Shown: positions 48,638 to 60,498 of the stretch, piece by piece | Layout of the letters: each line of letters opens with the position of its first letter | Numbering within the stretch: the first letter of the stretch is position 1 | NCBI GenBank assembly: GCA_020064725.1 | Contig: JAGTWJ010000001.1 | Coordinates: forward strand, 3,410,001 to 3,474,000 | Source: Drechslerella dactyloides | Lineage: Eukaryota; Ascomycota; Orbiliomycetes; Orbiliales; Orbiliaceae | Length of the DNA: 64,000 nucleotides | Direction of reading: 5' to 3' | The notes under the pieces: model-generated | Database searches by the model: none | What the model was told of the DNA's origin: nothing | The model's input: only the letters and a program-made list of their open reading frames with translations | Made by a program: the position numbers and the translations under genes

Positions 48638-50083
48638 TTAAAACTCCGAGTAACTGGGTGGCGGGCCGTAATCGTCTTCCAGTTGAACCGCGTTCGTTGG
48701 TTGCCCCTTTTCCGAGGGACGATTTTGGGCGACACTGTTTTGCCTGGAAGTTCTCTGGCCGATGGTTCTCCGGCCGTTACTACTCTGGCCGGCACTGGTC
48801 GGACTTGAAGGGCTTTGCATGACAGGGCTCTGTCCGAAATTACTAGGTCCAGCATTGCTCGGTCCAGCATAGCTCGGTCCGGCGATACTTTCCTCGACAT
48901 TCTCGATCGGGCTTCCTCCCATGGCCGCGATACTGCTAACAGCCGGCACAAGCACTAGATCACTCTCAAATTTCTTCTTCCATGTCTCACCCACACACTC
49001 GACGGTGACTTCGATCTCGATGCTATATCGTCTGCGAAGACTCGGTGTGGCAAACGTGGGTACCAGCTGGTTTCCCGCATCCAACGTGAAGTTCTCCGAC
49101 ATCCACTCGCCAATATCAAGTTTCCGCGCGTAGCCGTACTCGAGGAGCTGTGTACGGCCCGGGAAACACTTGTTGCATAATTCCATAGTGTTTTCCTTAC
49201 GTTTTGTCGCTGTACCGACGGCGAAGTCGGTCAGGATACGTAAGGTCGCTGTCAACTTCGTGATGTATATCCGCGGCGGCCCTTCGATTCCAACTGACTC
49301 CGGCAGGAAGTTTAGTGATAGCGAAGAAGGTACTGACTCGCCGAGTGTTAACGAGGTAGGCATGTCGACGCGTAGCGCTACTATGAGCTTTGGGTCTCCG
49401 GCCGTCGGGTTGGCAAAGAATGACGAGAACCGCTCCATCGCTGATGGCTTGTGATGCTCCATGCCAGGCTTTAGTCGCGAAGTCTGTAACGCCCAGGTGT
49501 GCTCGATGGGGAGCATTGTCTGTTTTAGCGACCTGGTTGAGCCGGGGCTCGCTGGCGCGGAGGAGATATGGATCGTCTGGACTTTGGTATCGCGGCGGGT
49601 GAAGATTGTGGATTTGTATTCCAGCTTCGCGGTGAGCGTGTATTCTATCCGCGCGCCTGTCTCACTGCTATCTGTCGCTGAGAGTTTTCCATACGAGAAG
49701 CTCGGAAGTAGCGATTGCGGTGCCGGCGGGACATGGCGGGGAGGGTTGGCGTTGAAGGTTGATGATCTGGAGAGGTCGGGTACGACGACAATAGTGGGCG
49801 GGATGGTGAAGGCGAAGTTGTAGCGGCCTGTCGGACTAGGGATTATAGGCTGTAGGCTGTAATTGAACAGTGAGCTCGCCTGTTGGAGGTTCCCGCCGGT
49901 GGAGCTGTTGTGGATGTAGACACGCAGGGTGCCTGTGAAGTCAATGGAGAGGGACTTGATCGATTCCGCGGGGATGGAGACGCGGGCGTGACCAGAGACG
50001 ACGTCGGAGGCGGTGTAGAGCGAGGAGGTGGTGCCCGGCAGATTTCCGGGACGTGGATCGAGGACAAGCTCCATGGGCGCCAT
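48638..50083 (-). CDS. Arrestin-like protein with C-terminal PPPSY motif
   Basis: A 481-residue protein is read from the ATG at 50083. The frame stays open further upstream, but without an ATG that fits better; MAPMELVLDP begins the arrestin fold. The N-terminal arrestin-like half has PGTTSSLYTASDVVSGHARVS...IDFTGTLRVYIH. This matches the start of fungal arrestin-N domains (Y-x3-D-x-V-x-G and F-x-G). The second half has PIEHTWALQTSR and beta-rich segments with LLEYGYARKLDIGEW. A low-complexity Ser/Asn/Gln/Pro tail (repeated AGPS) ends in DDYGPPPSYSEF. PPxY-type motifs recruit Rsp5/NEDD4-class ubiquitin ligases, so a role as an adaptor for ubiquitination of membrane cargo is likely; this copy has PPSY, the conserved form. 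No intron is needed. Confidence 0.8.
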   Translation of the reverse strand: MAPMELVLDPRPGNLPGTTSSLYTASDVVSGHARVSIPAESIKSLSIDFTGTLRVYIHNSSTGGNLQQASSLFNYSLQPIIPSPTGRYNFAFTIPPTIVVVPDLSRSSTFNANPPRHVPPAPQSLLPSFSYGKLSATDSSETGARIEYTLTAKLEYKSTIFTRRDTKVQTIHISSAPASPGSTRSLKQTMLPIEHTWALQTSRLKPGMEHHKPSAMERFSSFFANPTAGDPKLIVALRVDMPTSLTLGESVPSSLSLNFLPESVGIEGPPRIYITKLTATLRILTDFAVGTATKRKENTMELCNKCFPGRTQLLEYGYARKLDIGEWMSENFTLDAGNQLVPTFATPSLRRRYSIEIEVTVECVGETWKKKFESDLVLVPAVSSIAAMGGSPIENVEESIAGPSYAGPSNAGPSNFGQSPVMQSPSSPTSAGQSSNGRRTIGQRTSRQNSVAQNRPSEKGQPTNAVQLEDDYGPPPSYSEF

Positions 50084-52058
50084 CGTGGGTATCGATTCTT
50101 CGAGGCGAACTGGTGATACTCCGTCTGGTGTTTTGCTTCCGATCCAATGGTTGTGGTTGGGTGGTGTATCCTTGTTGGTGTGTTGTGCGTGGTTTTTCAA
50201 ATCTGCGCTTTTGCAATTGCCTCGTCTTCCCAATGGCGCTTTCAACGGTCTTCGACTGACTCGGTACCTATCGGCCACGGATTGACATATGCCCAGGTGC
50301 TTGTATCATCCGGAGAATTATAATTAAAGTCCAAGACTCTTAGTCTTTTCTGGAGCCGGCTGGCTGGTGGATGCGACGAGGATAAATACGATCTCAGACC
50401 GTGTTCGGAATTAGCTGGTGGCAGGAGTCCGCGTCATCTCGGTGCCAGTCGGCGTGGCGAAGCGACGCCCAAGGTGCACGACGAGGCAATCACAGCATCC
50501 ACTTTGGGCATGGTGCCATCGCCGTACTAGCCACTTTCGTGGCTTGATGCACAGTGTCCCATCGGTAAAGAGAGCCATCTTGCAGATTGTGAGCATTTCT
50601 ATATCTACAAAGCTTCCAAAGGGCACATTCACGAGACATTTGGATAGCTGTAGAGCTACGACAAGTCGAAATCATAACTCCCATGAAATTCTCTATATGC
50701 ACATATCGTCAAATTCTCGAAGCACTATCTTTGTCGTTCCTGTGCCTTGCTAGATGCACTCCGCGGCAGCCAAGCCGGGCCCTTTCTCGATCAGGCGGTG
50801 AGTACGCATGCGACCACGCGGCATAGCTCTTGGCACGGAACTAACTCGACTTGACCTGGTTGTCTTTGCGTTTTCTCATTCTCTATTTTGGTTCCTACTT
50901 TAGTGGGCAAGTCTACCGTTTGGCAAGTGTCCGTCTACCAGTCAAATTCGAAAAAGGTAGGCTATGCGTTTGAGCGTATTTGACAATCCAAGCTAAAGAT
51001 TACTAGTTTGTGCGACATAGTCATAAGACACGTCTCCGGATATCAATTGCCGTCCGTTATATGTTTTCCAATCCCTGGTCCCACGATTGCCCTGCTCTGA
51101 GGTAGGCAAGCATTGTGCACTTTATACAACCTAATTATAAAGGAATTTCCGGAGCTGACTGCAGCACAGCGGCACAGCAGCACAAATCGAATCTTTCTCT
51201 CTAAGATCCCTACCTAGGTACATACAGAAACTCTGCCGCCAAGTTGGGATCTTGAGACTGCCAGCCGTTTTATACCGATTTTGTAGAGCTCGAATGAATG
51301 AAAAACCAACACGGAACGATTGATTCTTCGGCGTTAGACCGTTTTACTAAGAATCTCGGACTGCTTGTTTATCGGCGCAGTCATATTCTGGGGCGTTGAA
51401 CTTCAAACTTAAGGACGGGCGTTAAAAGCCGTCAGGATCCAAAAAGATCGGTATACTTGGTCGTGCGATCTGGTTTACGAGACCAGGTATACTCAAAGTA
51501 CATGCTTCGCTGCGTGTCGAGACTTTCGCTACCTCGACAGCTGACGGAAATCGGGTTGATATGACCGTGTAAAATACCCAGTCATATGCGGAAACAGGCG
51601 GTACCTGTTACGAGGTAAATCTTAACTAAAGCTTTGGATCGTTCCATCCTGTGCCTTGAAGTCGGCTGTGTCCTTTGCCGCGGATAATGCCATCAGCTCA
51701 AAACGCGTGCCCCATTGTGCCACCGAAACCCAGGGGCCCCTGGATGAATCGAACACTCAATCCGATATCACAGTTTGACATGGCAAGGGTCCAACCAGAT
51801 TTCAAAACCAAGTATAGCGATGAATACCAAACATGGCGCGACTATGGCCAAGACTGTGTATTAAGTTCGCTTTGAATTCTCATCCGCCCCAGGATCCTTT
51901 TGCAAGTACAGCTTTCGAATTTCACCGGCTTGCATATATTTCGATCGATTTCTCGTTCAACGGGATCTTAGCATCGAGCTTGCATCGTGATTGTTCTTTA
52001 CAGACAGCGCCGCGGTCGGCCGGCGAGGCGATATCACAAGAATCACCGATCATCGATC
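50084..52058. other. Gene-free stretch
   Basis: Divergent promoter region between the arrestin-like gene and the secreted orphan. It contains the inverted repeat at 51451-51492 that embeds a MITE-end sequence. Frames at 51675-51875 and 50418-50753 have no supporting features. Confidence 0.4.
51451..51492. repeat. Imperfect inverted repeat with MITE-end sequence
   Basis: Arms GTATACTTGGTCGTG and CGAGACCAGGTATAC are near complements around a 12-base loop. The right arm and loop contain CTGGTTTACGAGAC (about 51470-51484), 14 bases identical to the reverse complement of the left end of the element at 9188. It may be a minimal or rearranged relic. Confidence 0.4.
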
Positions 52059-53011
52059 ATGAAGCCAACATTCGATGTGTTCACGATAGTGATCGCCCTT
52101 TCGATCCCCTCTGTCACCCTCTGCTCGGCCGTTCCTGCGCCGCTCCCAATTCCCTTGGAGATTCCAAGTAAGTACTACGTATATCTCTTCATGGACTCGA
52201 GCATGTTACTCGAGATATCATTCATCATTATCTCGTCGTTATAGTTTCTCCGTGGTTCCTGTATCATATGTATAATAATCGCCTACAATCTTACATGTAT
52301 AGTGGAGCTGGGAAGATCTCTGATATCTCGCGCATTCCGAGAGCTCTGCCTGACTGCTTCGAACTTCCTCCCTCATCGAATAGATACTAATTTGAAAAAG
52401 GCCTCGTCAATACCGACAAGATCGCATCTTTGTCTCCCCGTGACAATGAGGAAGCACCCCCCTCCACGGTCGGCGGTATCCCGCCACCCGTATCTGACTG
52501 CACTGTCTGGACGGGCGAAGAGCGACTCGATACCTTCCGCGAAGAAATGCTCAAGGGCTGGAGATACAGCTTCAAGAAAGGCCCCAAGGAAGACACCCCG
52601 CGCTGGGATGAGCTTATGAGAATCTGGGAGAAGCTGCGTCACTCGCCGGACGACCGCTATGAAGTCATTCCAACCAAGTCATGTCGAGTCATCTTTTGCA
52701 ATGGCGAGCTTGCAGTAGGCATCGCTGTGTGCAATGGGAAAGATGATGTTCCCGGGGGCCCGGGCTTGTCAATCGACGGAGGCTATATTTCGTACGCGCT
52801 GTCATACTGGTTGTATGGCGTAGGGACTTGGTGTCATAACATCTCGCCGGCAACTGATGTTAACGGGTTCTGGCAGTATAGCTTCGGGATTAGCTGGCAG
52901 CGGGATTTTCCTGGCGTTGGGTTGAATATTGAGTGGTGTTCACAGGAGCAGGACCTACGAGAGCCCAAACCGCCAGGCGGCGGTGCGGTTCATCGACTAG
53001 GATACTTTTGA
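52059..53011 (+). CDS. Secreted protein of unknown family
   Basis: The first exon, 52059-52167, encodes a signal peptide (MKPTFDVFTIVIALSIPSVTLCSA) and ends at a GTAAGT donor. The last exon reaches the stop at 53009-53011. A single 233-bp intron with acceptor at 52400 (TACTAAT branch nearby) keeps frame and gives 239 residues. That is long for this genome, and an extra exon between 52300 and 52380 is possible. The mature protein has about five Cys (VSDCTVW, TKSCRVIFCNGELAVGIAVCNG, GTWCHNIS, IEWCSQEQ), an acidic/charged helix-like middle (LDTFREEMLKGW) and an aromatic-rich end. I recognise no family. Secretion is well supported; the exon boundary is not certain. Effector-like features are inference only. 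Confidence 0.6.
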
Positions 53012-53424
53012 AGGTTATTATGGAAACGTCGCGCTTTCAATCATATGTGTGGATTTGTGGTACGTGAATATGTGTGGGTTTTTGTTAAGGGAGCAGGGGG
53101 CGCTGGAAGCTATCTTGCTTCGAGATTTCGGCACTGGGGTATTAATATATTTCACAGCCAGACTCGCGAGACAACGGTACATCCACTCAAGTTTGTCTTG
53201 TATTTTCCTCTATCAATGCCTGATGGCCGTCCTCACAGGTGGTATTCAGGTGCTGTGTATGTACATACAATAATAGTTTTGAAGTCTATCATATCACCGG
53301 GAGACTTGCCTAATTAATCGATATATAGATCTCAACAATGGTATTTAAATGTTGAGATTGTCAAATTGCAAGAGTAGAGATTTGACACGTGCGTATGCTA
53401 CATGTATGTATCTATACTGAGAAC
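53012..53424. other. Convergent intergenic region
   Basis: This is the 3' flank of the secreted orphan (plus) and the carboxypeptidase (minus). An inexact MITE-end-like string (CGCGAGACAACG) near 53165 has no partner. No coding sequence seen. Confidence 0.4.
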
Positions 53425-55430
53425 TCAGAGTTCCTTATCTTCAACCCATGCCTTCACTAGCGCCTCCAGCGCTGCCGGCTGGTCAAATGGCGCCATATGT
53501 CCCGCACGGTCGATACTCGCAAACGCAAGCTTACCATTCTTTGTAGACTTCCGCATGCCGCCCTTGATACTCTTGCTATTCTCGCCAGCGTAGTGCCATG
53601 GCTGTAGATCACGGGAGCGGAACTCGCCGTTGCCTGACCAGGGCAGGATATGCATCCACTCGAGGACGCCCGCCGTGTTTCTAATAAACAACTTAGGTTA
53701 ATCCAGCTCCACATGTCGCGTCAAACTGATACCCTTGATGAGATGGGAACGTACATCAGAAAGTCAGAGTTGCCGTTATAAACGAGCACTCGAACGCTGC
53801 TCTCCTCTAGTATCCGACTGACTTTATCCAAAGTAGGGATGACGGTGTCAAAAGCCCAGTCCGACCAGCGGCTGTTAATCTCATAGTTGGTATCCATATA
53901 TTTCGTCGTTTCTGGTAGTCCGAGGAGGGAGAGCGTCGCTGGTTTGTTGAAGTAGGTATTCATCCGGTCGGAGAAGGAGCTTAGGCAGAGCTCTCGGTCG
54001 GGACAGTCGGAGCGCACTGTTGATGTCTCACAATCAGCATCACGTATAAGCTGCTACACTCCCAGCTTCCCGACTGCGGGGCGGGCGGAAGGAGCGCAGG
54101 ATACTCGGGAGGACGGATGCGTACTATCGTATGGACTTCTCTTCCCCTTTCTCGTTAGGTCCCAAAATGTTTCTTCCATCTTGATACACGTCTCCGCTGC
54201 CGCCATACATGTCGGACCGTCCTTCGACAATCGGCACTCTGCACCAAATTTCTCACACCCTGAAGTCAGCGCACTAATGCTGCTGCATTCTTTTTCCCCA
54301 AGCAGCTGACCGTCCACGCCTGTCTCATCGGGTCTGCTGATGCAGACAGTCCGATAGGTGCCCAGCTTTGACGACGCCCACTCGACAAGCGCGTCCGCGA
54401 GGACCATGCTCTCAATCTTGGGGAACGGGTTAGGCAGTCCCAGCTCTGCGAGTCGCTGCTGTTGGTCGAGGATCTTGGCGAGGATGGAGGGGTAGTAGAC
54501 GCCCGCGAAGGATTCACCCATCAGGTGAATCTTGTGAGAAGCGTAGTCCGGGAGAACATGCTTGAAAAGCCGGCGGAGGAAGGTCGAGAAGTCGGCGGCA
54601 GCGACGTCGGCGGTGTAGGGGAAGTAAGTGTCGTTCGTGGCAGTCGAGAATCCGACGCCAGCAGGCTGGCTGGATACGCGCGCATGCCCGTTAGCGTATT
54701 TTAGACGAATATTTGGTCGGCTGATATCATGGAAGACAAAGTGGATGTCCCCAGGGTGGGGAGTCTAATGACATCATTTTGTACTCACTCTACGAAGAGG
54801 ATATTGGCAAAATTGCTCCACGAGTACTTGTTATACGTCGTGTTCTTCCCATCTTCATCGATATTGCAAGGCCCCAGCTCTGTCATCCCACCGAAGAGCG
54901 AGGACGCGCCAGGCCCGCCATTCAGCCATATTATCAGCGGGTCGTTTTTGGGATCCCGCCGTGACTCGTGGAACCCTGAGATCCATCATACCGTTAGCAC
55001 AATATCCATAATATTTGGCTGTTCGAACACCACGTCCACGTGTATGATATTGCAACTCGAAGGGAAATGGGGATTGCGTTGTTGGTAAAAATGCAACAGA
55101 CTCACACCAAAACAGGCTCTTGTGTTGCGTCACATTTACATGACCTGTTAGCTGTCGCGAGCCAGACTTGCACACTCGCTCGTCGACCGGATGGATTCTG
55201 ATTCCCGCGGCATCATCAGCCGGATACGGGTCCTCCTTGGGAACAGGCTGTCCGGCAATCAAGAAGGTCTGCTCGTTGCGTGCATCGAAGCCAAGTGGCT
55301 TCTGCGTGATATGTCCGAATTTAGTGAGGAAGTCACGGCTGTCGACAGCTGGCTGACGGTGGTGCCGCGGGAGGTATAAGAACCCAAGTGCTGGCGGGGC
55401 AAGTATGGCAATCTCGAGTAACAACTTCAT
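53425..55430 (-). CDS. Serine carboxypeptidase, peptidase family S10
   Basis: Five exons: 55430-55106, 54975-54789, 54669-54125, 54016-53755 and 53680-53425, all joins in phase, 524 residues. A signal peptide (MKLLLEIAILAPPALGF) is followed by a propeptide-like segment. The catalytic domain then carries LTGHVNVTQHKSLFWWFHESR, WLNGGPGASSLFGG, the oxyanion-hole and ELGPC region, and DQPAGVGFS. Ser224 lies in GESFAG, and SPYDMR follows, as in family members. Asp437 lies in NGNSDF and His501 in AGHMAP, so the Ser-Asp-His triad is complete. The enzyme removes C-terminal amino acids at acid pH in the vacuole or outside the cell. No extra C-terminal membrane anchor is seen, so soluble. Intron signals are strong (GTGAGT, GTGAGT, GTACGC, GTACGT). 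Confidence 0.92.
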
Positions 55431-57227
55431 GGCGCCCAGAACTCTTGAACAATGCCTATTAGGACGAGGGTGAGACACAATTGATTCTTTTATAACTATA
55501 TCCCGTCTACATGACTCTGCTTTCAGCGGCTCGATTTGAATTTTTATGATGAACCTGCATTAGCCGGCTTGCGTATACCACGGCTACGATACGAGGTACA
55601 AAGACTAGTCGGATGCTTATCTAGCTCCACAGGGAAGGTGTGAAGTGCTCCACCCAGCAGCCAAGAAAACTCGATGCGTCATTCACATCCATTTGACGGT
55701 GCCCGCGGAATGCGGGACGATGTCATTTTGGGAGAAATCTCTCATGGGCGTGACTTTGGTCGCGTTTGCGCGACGTGCAGGCGCGTTTCGACAGATTCGT
55801 ACACGCCATTGTCGTAAGCAGCTAGTTTGTGGAACGGGCAAGGTCGTGATGCCGGCTACGTGTAGCAAGTGACTGGAGCCACAACCCACCCTTGAGACTA
55901 ACAATCAGCACGCTGCCAGATTAACCTTCACGCTCGGGCTGGCAATCAAACAAAGGAAGATGAGTGCTTCAGACTGTGCGGTGCAATCGCCCTTAAACTT
56001 TGGAAGAAGCTCGGAAGCGCAAAGACCCGTCTTGGCCGCTTGCGTAGAGCTCAGTCCTTCGCGAAAACCGTAGCGTCGACGTCGAGACGCCCAAGTTAGC
56101 TTTATTTGTCTATAAATGAGCACTCGCATTGTTCAACCAAGACGCATGAATGCCTGAATAATCGTCTTTCATCATCCCCTGCTCGCGACGATTGGACAAG
56201 TGCCTGGCCATCCCGGTCAGCTGATGGTCTTGTATTAGTGCATTGTTGGTGCGGCGGACGATCGAGGGAAATAATTCGTCGCAAGAGTGTCTCCGGCCAG
56301 GGTTTCTTGACGTGACACACAATTAATAAGAGAGAGAGGGCGCCCCAGCCTCGAGGCACGCACCTGAATGGGTTTCAGATAGCAGAAAACATCACCATAT
56401 TCTTCTCGCTCGCGCCCATTTGATTCTCCTTCTTTCCCTCGCTGGGGACTATATATTGCAACGGCAGTATCCCTCGCAGGCATTTCTCTTTGACATCACC
56501 CTCAAACGTTCCGCTGCACGGAATTTTCCTCGCTAATCTCGCCTGCCCGACTTATCACAGCCCTTTGTTCGGCTCGAAAGAACCCTCGCCAATCCACGGC
56601 CTGTGGTTGGTGTCCTGGATCCAATTTAACAGTGAGTGCACCCATTGGTTCCTGTGGAGCGGGTTGGCCCCGGCCTGGTTGTCAAACACCGCAGCACAAC
56701 ACCGCAACACATCTGCGCCATTGGCTGGAGCTGCCACACCGCCAGCTAGCGCTGCTTGGCAAAGCGGCTGCCGTGAGCCGCCCGTCACCACTGACTTTCA
56801 GGCAACTTTTCGGGAACCAGGCTGCTGGAACGGACTGACTGGACTGACCTGATTTTGTTCCCTCATAAAGGTCCCGAGCCTCGCTCTCTCACCGCTGCTG
56901 CTGCCCCGCGCGTGGCTCCGGTCGTAACGTAATCCCATTTTCTCCTGGCTGTTTGTTCGTAACTAGCGTCGGTGGGAACCGTCGAAACCTGGTCAGTGCT
57001 GTGGAGCTTGTCTTGTCTTCCGTTTATCTTGTTTCTTTGGTTGTGTGCTTGCAGGTCGGACCGTATACTTACTATCTTCCTCTGTGGGGCTTCTACCTTA
57101 GCCAGCTCAGATCTTCGGAGCTTTTTTCTTGCTGCTCCTGCAGCGGTAGTCTCTTTCTTTTTTCGATAGGTGCTTGCCTGAATATCTTGCATCCACTCGA
57201 TATCCAATCGCAGCTCTCCGGATAAGC
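55431..57227. other. Divergent promoter region of carboxypeptidase and Argonaute
   Basis: No supported gene. The last several hundred bases before 57228 are pyrimidine-rich (for example 57113-57165) and probably form the Argonaute leader, which may contain an intron. A frame at 56490-56852 has no domain and is treated as non-coding. Confidence 0.45.
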
Positions 57228-60200
57228 ATGGCGGATCGTGGTGGTGGTCGCGGAGGCGGCCGCGGCGGTAGAGGCAGAGGCGACCGTGGCGGTGGTCGTG
57301 GTGGAGGACGAGGTGGTTATCAAGGAGGTGGAGACCATGGTCACCAAGGCGGTAGCTTTTCTGGCTTTGGTCGTGGTGGCCGAGGCGGTGGTAGAGGTGG
57401 TGACGGCGGTGGCCGTGGAGGAGGTCGTGGAGGAGGTGGCGGTCGAGGCGGTGGCGGAATCCAAAGCTCCCCTCAGGATTATCGCATCTTCACGCCCGCG
57501 GGAGGCCCGACAACTGTCGACCGTCAAGTCATCAAGCACGAAGAAGAACTTATCGCCACTTTCAAGGGTTTGGGCATTGGAGGACCACCCACCGAAGTTG
57601 AGGGCAGAGAGATCGAACCCGCCTACCCCCCACGACCGGGATTCGGCACGACTGGAGATAAGGTCCTAGTTCGCGCAAATTATTTCCCGATCGACATTAA
57701 CACGAAGGCGGGCGGGAAGGACCTCATCGTCTACGTCTACGACATCAAGGTCACACCAGACGAACAGAAGAAGAAGTCGATCCTCAAGCGGGTCATCCAA
57801 CTGTTCATCCAGGAGCACCTCTCGTCGCACGTCGTCTCCACTGACTGGTCCAAGGTTCTCTTCTCTCCCAAGCAACTTCCAGAGAATGTCATCCCAGCCG
57901 GCGGCGTAAAGGTTAAGCTGTACTTTGAGGACGAAGCCGCGGCCACGGAACGTAGCAAGGAGTACACCGTCGAGCTCAAGACGAGCAAGCAAGGTTCGCT
58001 TGATATTGGAGATCTGTGGTCGTACGTTCAAGGAAAGTCAGATCACAAGCACAAGGCCTTGAACGTCAAGTACTCACCTCCACTCGTCCAATGTCTCAAC
58101 ATCATCTTGGCCATGTTCCCAAGCCAGAACCACATTCAGTTTGGCAAGAACAGCTACTTTGTCATCGGGCCGGAAGGCGTCAAGTATCCGATTGGCGGTG
58201 GTCTGGACGCCATCCAGGGCTTCTATTCGTCGGTCAGGCCTGGTTTCGACCGTATCTTGTGCAATATCAACGTCCGTACCGGAGCGTTCTACCAGGAGCG
58301 TCCTTTGCACGAGCTCATGTTCGCCGCGTTCTGGAGAGATCAGCCGGAGAACCGTACGTTCAACGATCGAGAATGCGAGACGTTGTCGTACTTCTTGAAG
58401 GGCGTCAAGGTGTCATTGCACCATCTGTCGGGCGTGCGGAAGAAGACCATCCTGAAGGTCGGGCCGAAGAACGCGGACACGGAGAAGTTCCACTGTGAGG
58501 AGTTTGGTGGCGGCTTGATCAGCGTCAAGGACTATTTCGTCAAGAGTAAGTCAGCAGCGTTCCTGTCAAGTTGGAGATTGTGGAGATGAGCGCATTGGCT
58601 AACCTGTGATGGCGATGGCGATGATGATTAGAGTACAAGAGGACGCTCCGCTTCCCTCTGCTGCCGGTGATTGATGTCGGCAGCCAGGGCCGGTCTAACT
58701 GGCTGCCCGCCGAGCTGTGTCAGGTCACGCCCGGCCAGCCGTTCAAGGGGACGCTTGATTCCAACAACACCCGCGCGCTCATTGAGTTTGCGTGCCGTCC
58801 GCCAACGAGGAATGCTCTGACCATCACGACGTCCGGCCTTAAGGCCCTCGGACATGCTGCTGACACCCAGAACCCGACCCTTGTAAGTCCATAATTATCG
58901 TAAAGGTTTCTTTTTGTGAGATATGGGAGCGCTAACGAGAGATAATATAGAATGGCTTTGGTATTAAGCTCGACCCGCACATGGTCATTGTTCCGGCTCG
59001 CATCTTGCCTGCTCCACAAATACAGTACTCTGGTCGCCCGTTGAATGTCTTCAACGCATCCTGGAATCTCGCTCAGACCAAGTTCGCCCGTTCCGGCAAG
59101 ATCACGAGCTGGGGCGCCTTGGGTATCACCGGTGGCAACAGGGATTCCACTTTGGATTTGATAAAGACGGCTCTCGACTGCCTCGTTGACCAATGCAAGA
59201 AGACCGGAATCCAAGTTCCTGCGACACCTCCGAATCTTCGGGCTTACGAACCTGGCAACATGCGTCCGCCCATGTCACCCCTCGAATGGATCCAGAAGCA
59301 GTTCAAGGCCGCGGCAACCATGACCAACAAGCCACAGGTCCTGTTCTGCTTCATCCCTACTCGTGACCAGAAGATATACGAGGTTATCAAGCGAGGCGGT
59401 GATGTCGTGGCGGGTGTATCCACTGTCTGCGTCACCATGGACAAGGCTAACAAGAAGCGTCAACTGGCCGAGGCACCGGAGCGCGCTGCCCAGTACTTTG
59501 CGAATGTTGCTATGAAGATTAATCTCAAGGCTGGCGGCCGCAACCACCTTCTGGCGGACAACTTGCTCAGTCCTCTCTTGGAACAGGGCAAGGCTCCTGC
59601 AATGTTGCTAGGCGCTGATGTCACCCATCCTTCTCCTGGTTCTGCAAAGGGCACACCTTCTTTGGCTGCCGTCGTGGCATCCTCGGATCGCACCTTCGGA
59701 CAGTTCCCGGCTTCCATCCGCCTTCAAGAGTCGAAGAAAGAAATGATCGTCGAGCTCCAGGCTATGGTCGTCGAGCGTTTGGCGGAATACTACCGCAGCA
59801 ACAATACTGTCCCGGAAAAGATTCTGTTCTATCGCGACGGTGTCAGCGAGGGACAATACGACCAGGTCTTGGCTCTCGAAGTTCCACAGATCTTCAGCGC
59901 TTTCGAAACGTTCATGCCCAAGGCGAAGGCTCCGAAGCTCACGGTTGTCATTGTCGGCAAACGCCACCACACGCGCTTCTACCCGGCTGAGGAGAAGGCT
60001 GCGGATAAGAACTTCAACTGCCGCCCAGGCACCGTTGTAGATCGCTCGGTTACTGCTGTTTACGACTTCGACTTCTTCTTGCAGGCACACGCCGGGTTGC
60101 AGGGTACAGTTCGCCCGGCACACTACTATGTCATCCGTGACGATATTGGCTTCACCGCCGACAAGCTGCAAAACTTGGTACGTTCATTCTTCAAGATATC

Positions 60201-60483
60201 TTCCACATTCATGCACTCGATCAGCTAACATAGGTATGATATTCTGCAGACGCACAACTTGTGCTACTTGTTTGGCCGTGCGACCAAGGGCGTATCTATC
60301 GTCCCGCCTGCATACTACGCCGACTTGGCCTGCGATCGCGGGCGCTACTACATCCACCCGCTGCTTACGGGCACGGAGCCGGGTTGTCGCAACTTCTCGC
60401 CGGACCAGAGCGTCGCTCGTGCGCGCGCTTACTTTGGCGACGGCATCCATGCGGACTTGAAGAGCAGCATGTGGTATATCTAG
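57228..60483 (+). CDS. Argonaute, QDE-2-type RNA-silencing slicer
   Basis: Four exons: 57228-58545, 58632-58882, 58951-60177 and 60250-60483. Introns have GTAAGT, GTAAGT and GTACGT donors, and the product has 1009 residues. The N-terminus (about 1-78) is an RGG/GRG-rich disordered tract. It is followed by the Argonaute N and linker regions, the PAZ region (FRVKKYK-like DYFVKKYKRTLRFPLLPVIDVGS lies between PAZ and L2) and a PIWI domain from about residue 680. Catalytic residues by position are Asp746 (GADVTHPS), Glu798 (MVVERL), Asp819 (YRDGVSEG) and Asp957 (PAYYADL), a DEDD tetrad in place of the animal DEDH. The C-terminus MWYI fits the family's buried end. The protein binds small RNAs and cleaves complementary transcripts; in fungi it serves quelling and defence against repeats and mycoviruses. 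A MITE-type end lies directly after the stop. Confidence 0.95.
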
Positions 60484-60498
60484 CTGGTTTACGAGACA
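60484..60498. repeat. MITE terminal sequence directly after the Argonaute stop
   Basis: CTGGTTTACGAGACA is identical over 15 bases to the reverse complement of the left terminal repeat of the element at 9188. It begins on the base after the TAG at 60481-60483. No partner end or target duplication is seen, so it is a solo end or remnant. Confidence 0.5.

Noticed and set aside
56490..56852. 120-codon frame ahead of Argonaute
   Set aside because: It lies in the probable leader and promoter region and has no domain or signal; coding cannot be supported.
57093..57539. Antisense Thr/Ser/Ala-rich frame over the Argonaute start
   Set aside because: It is the mirror of the GGN-rich codons of the RGG tract and therefore an artefact.
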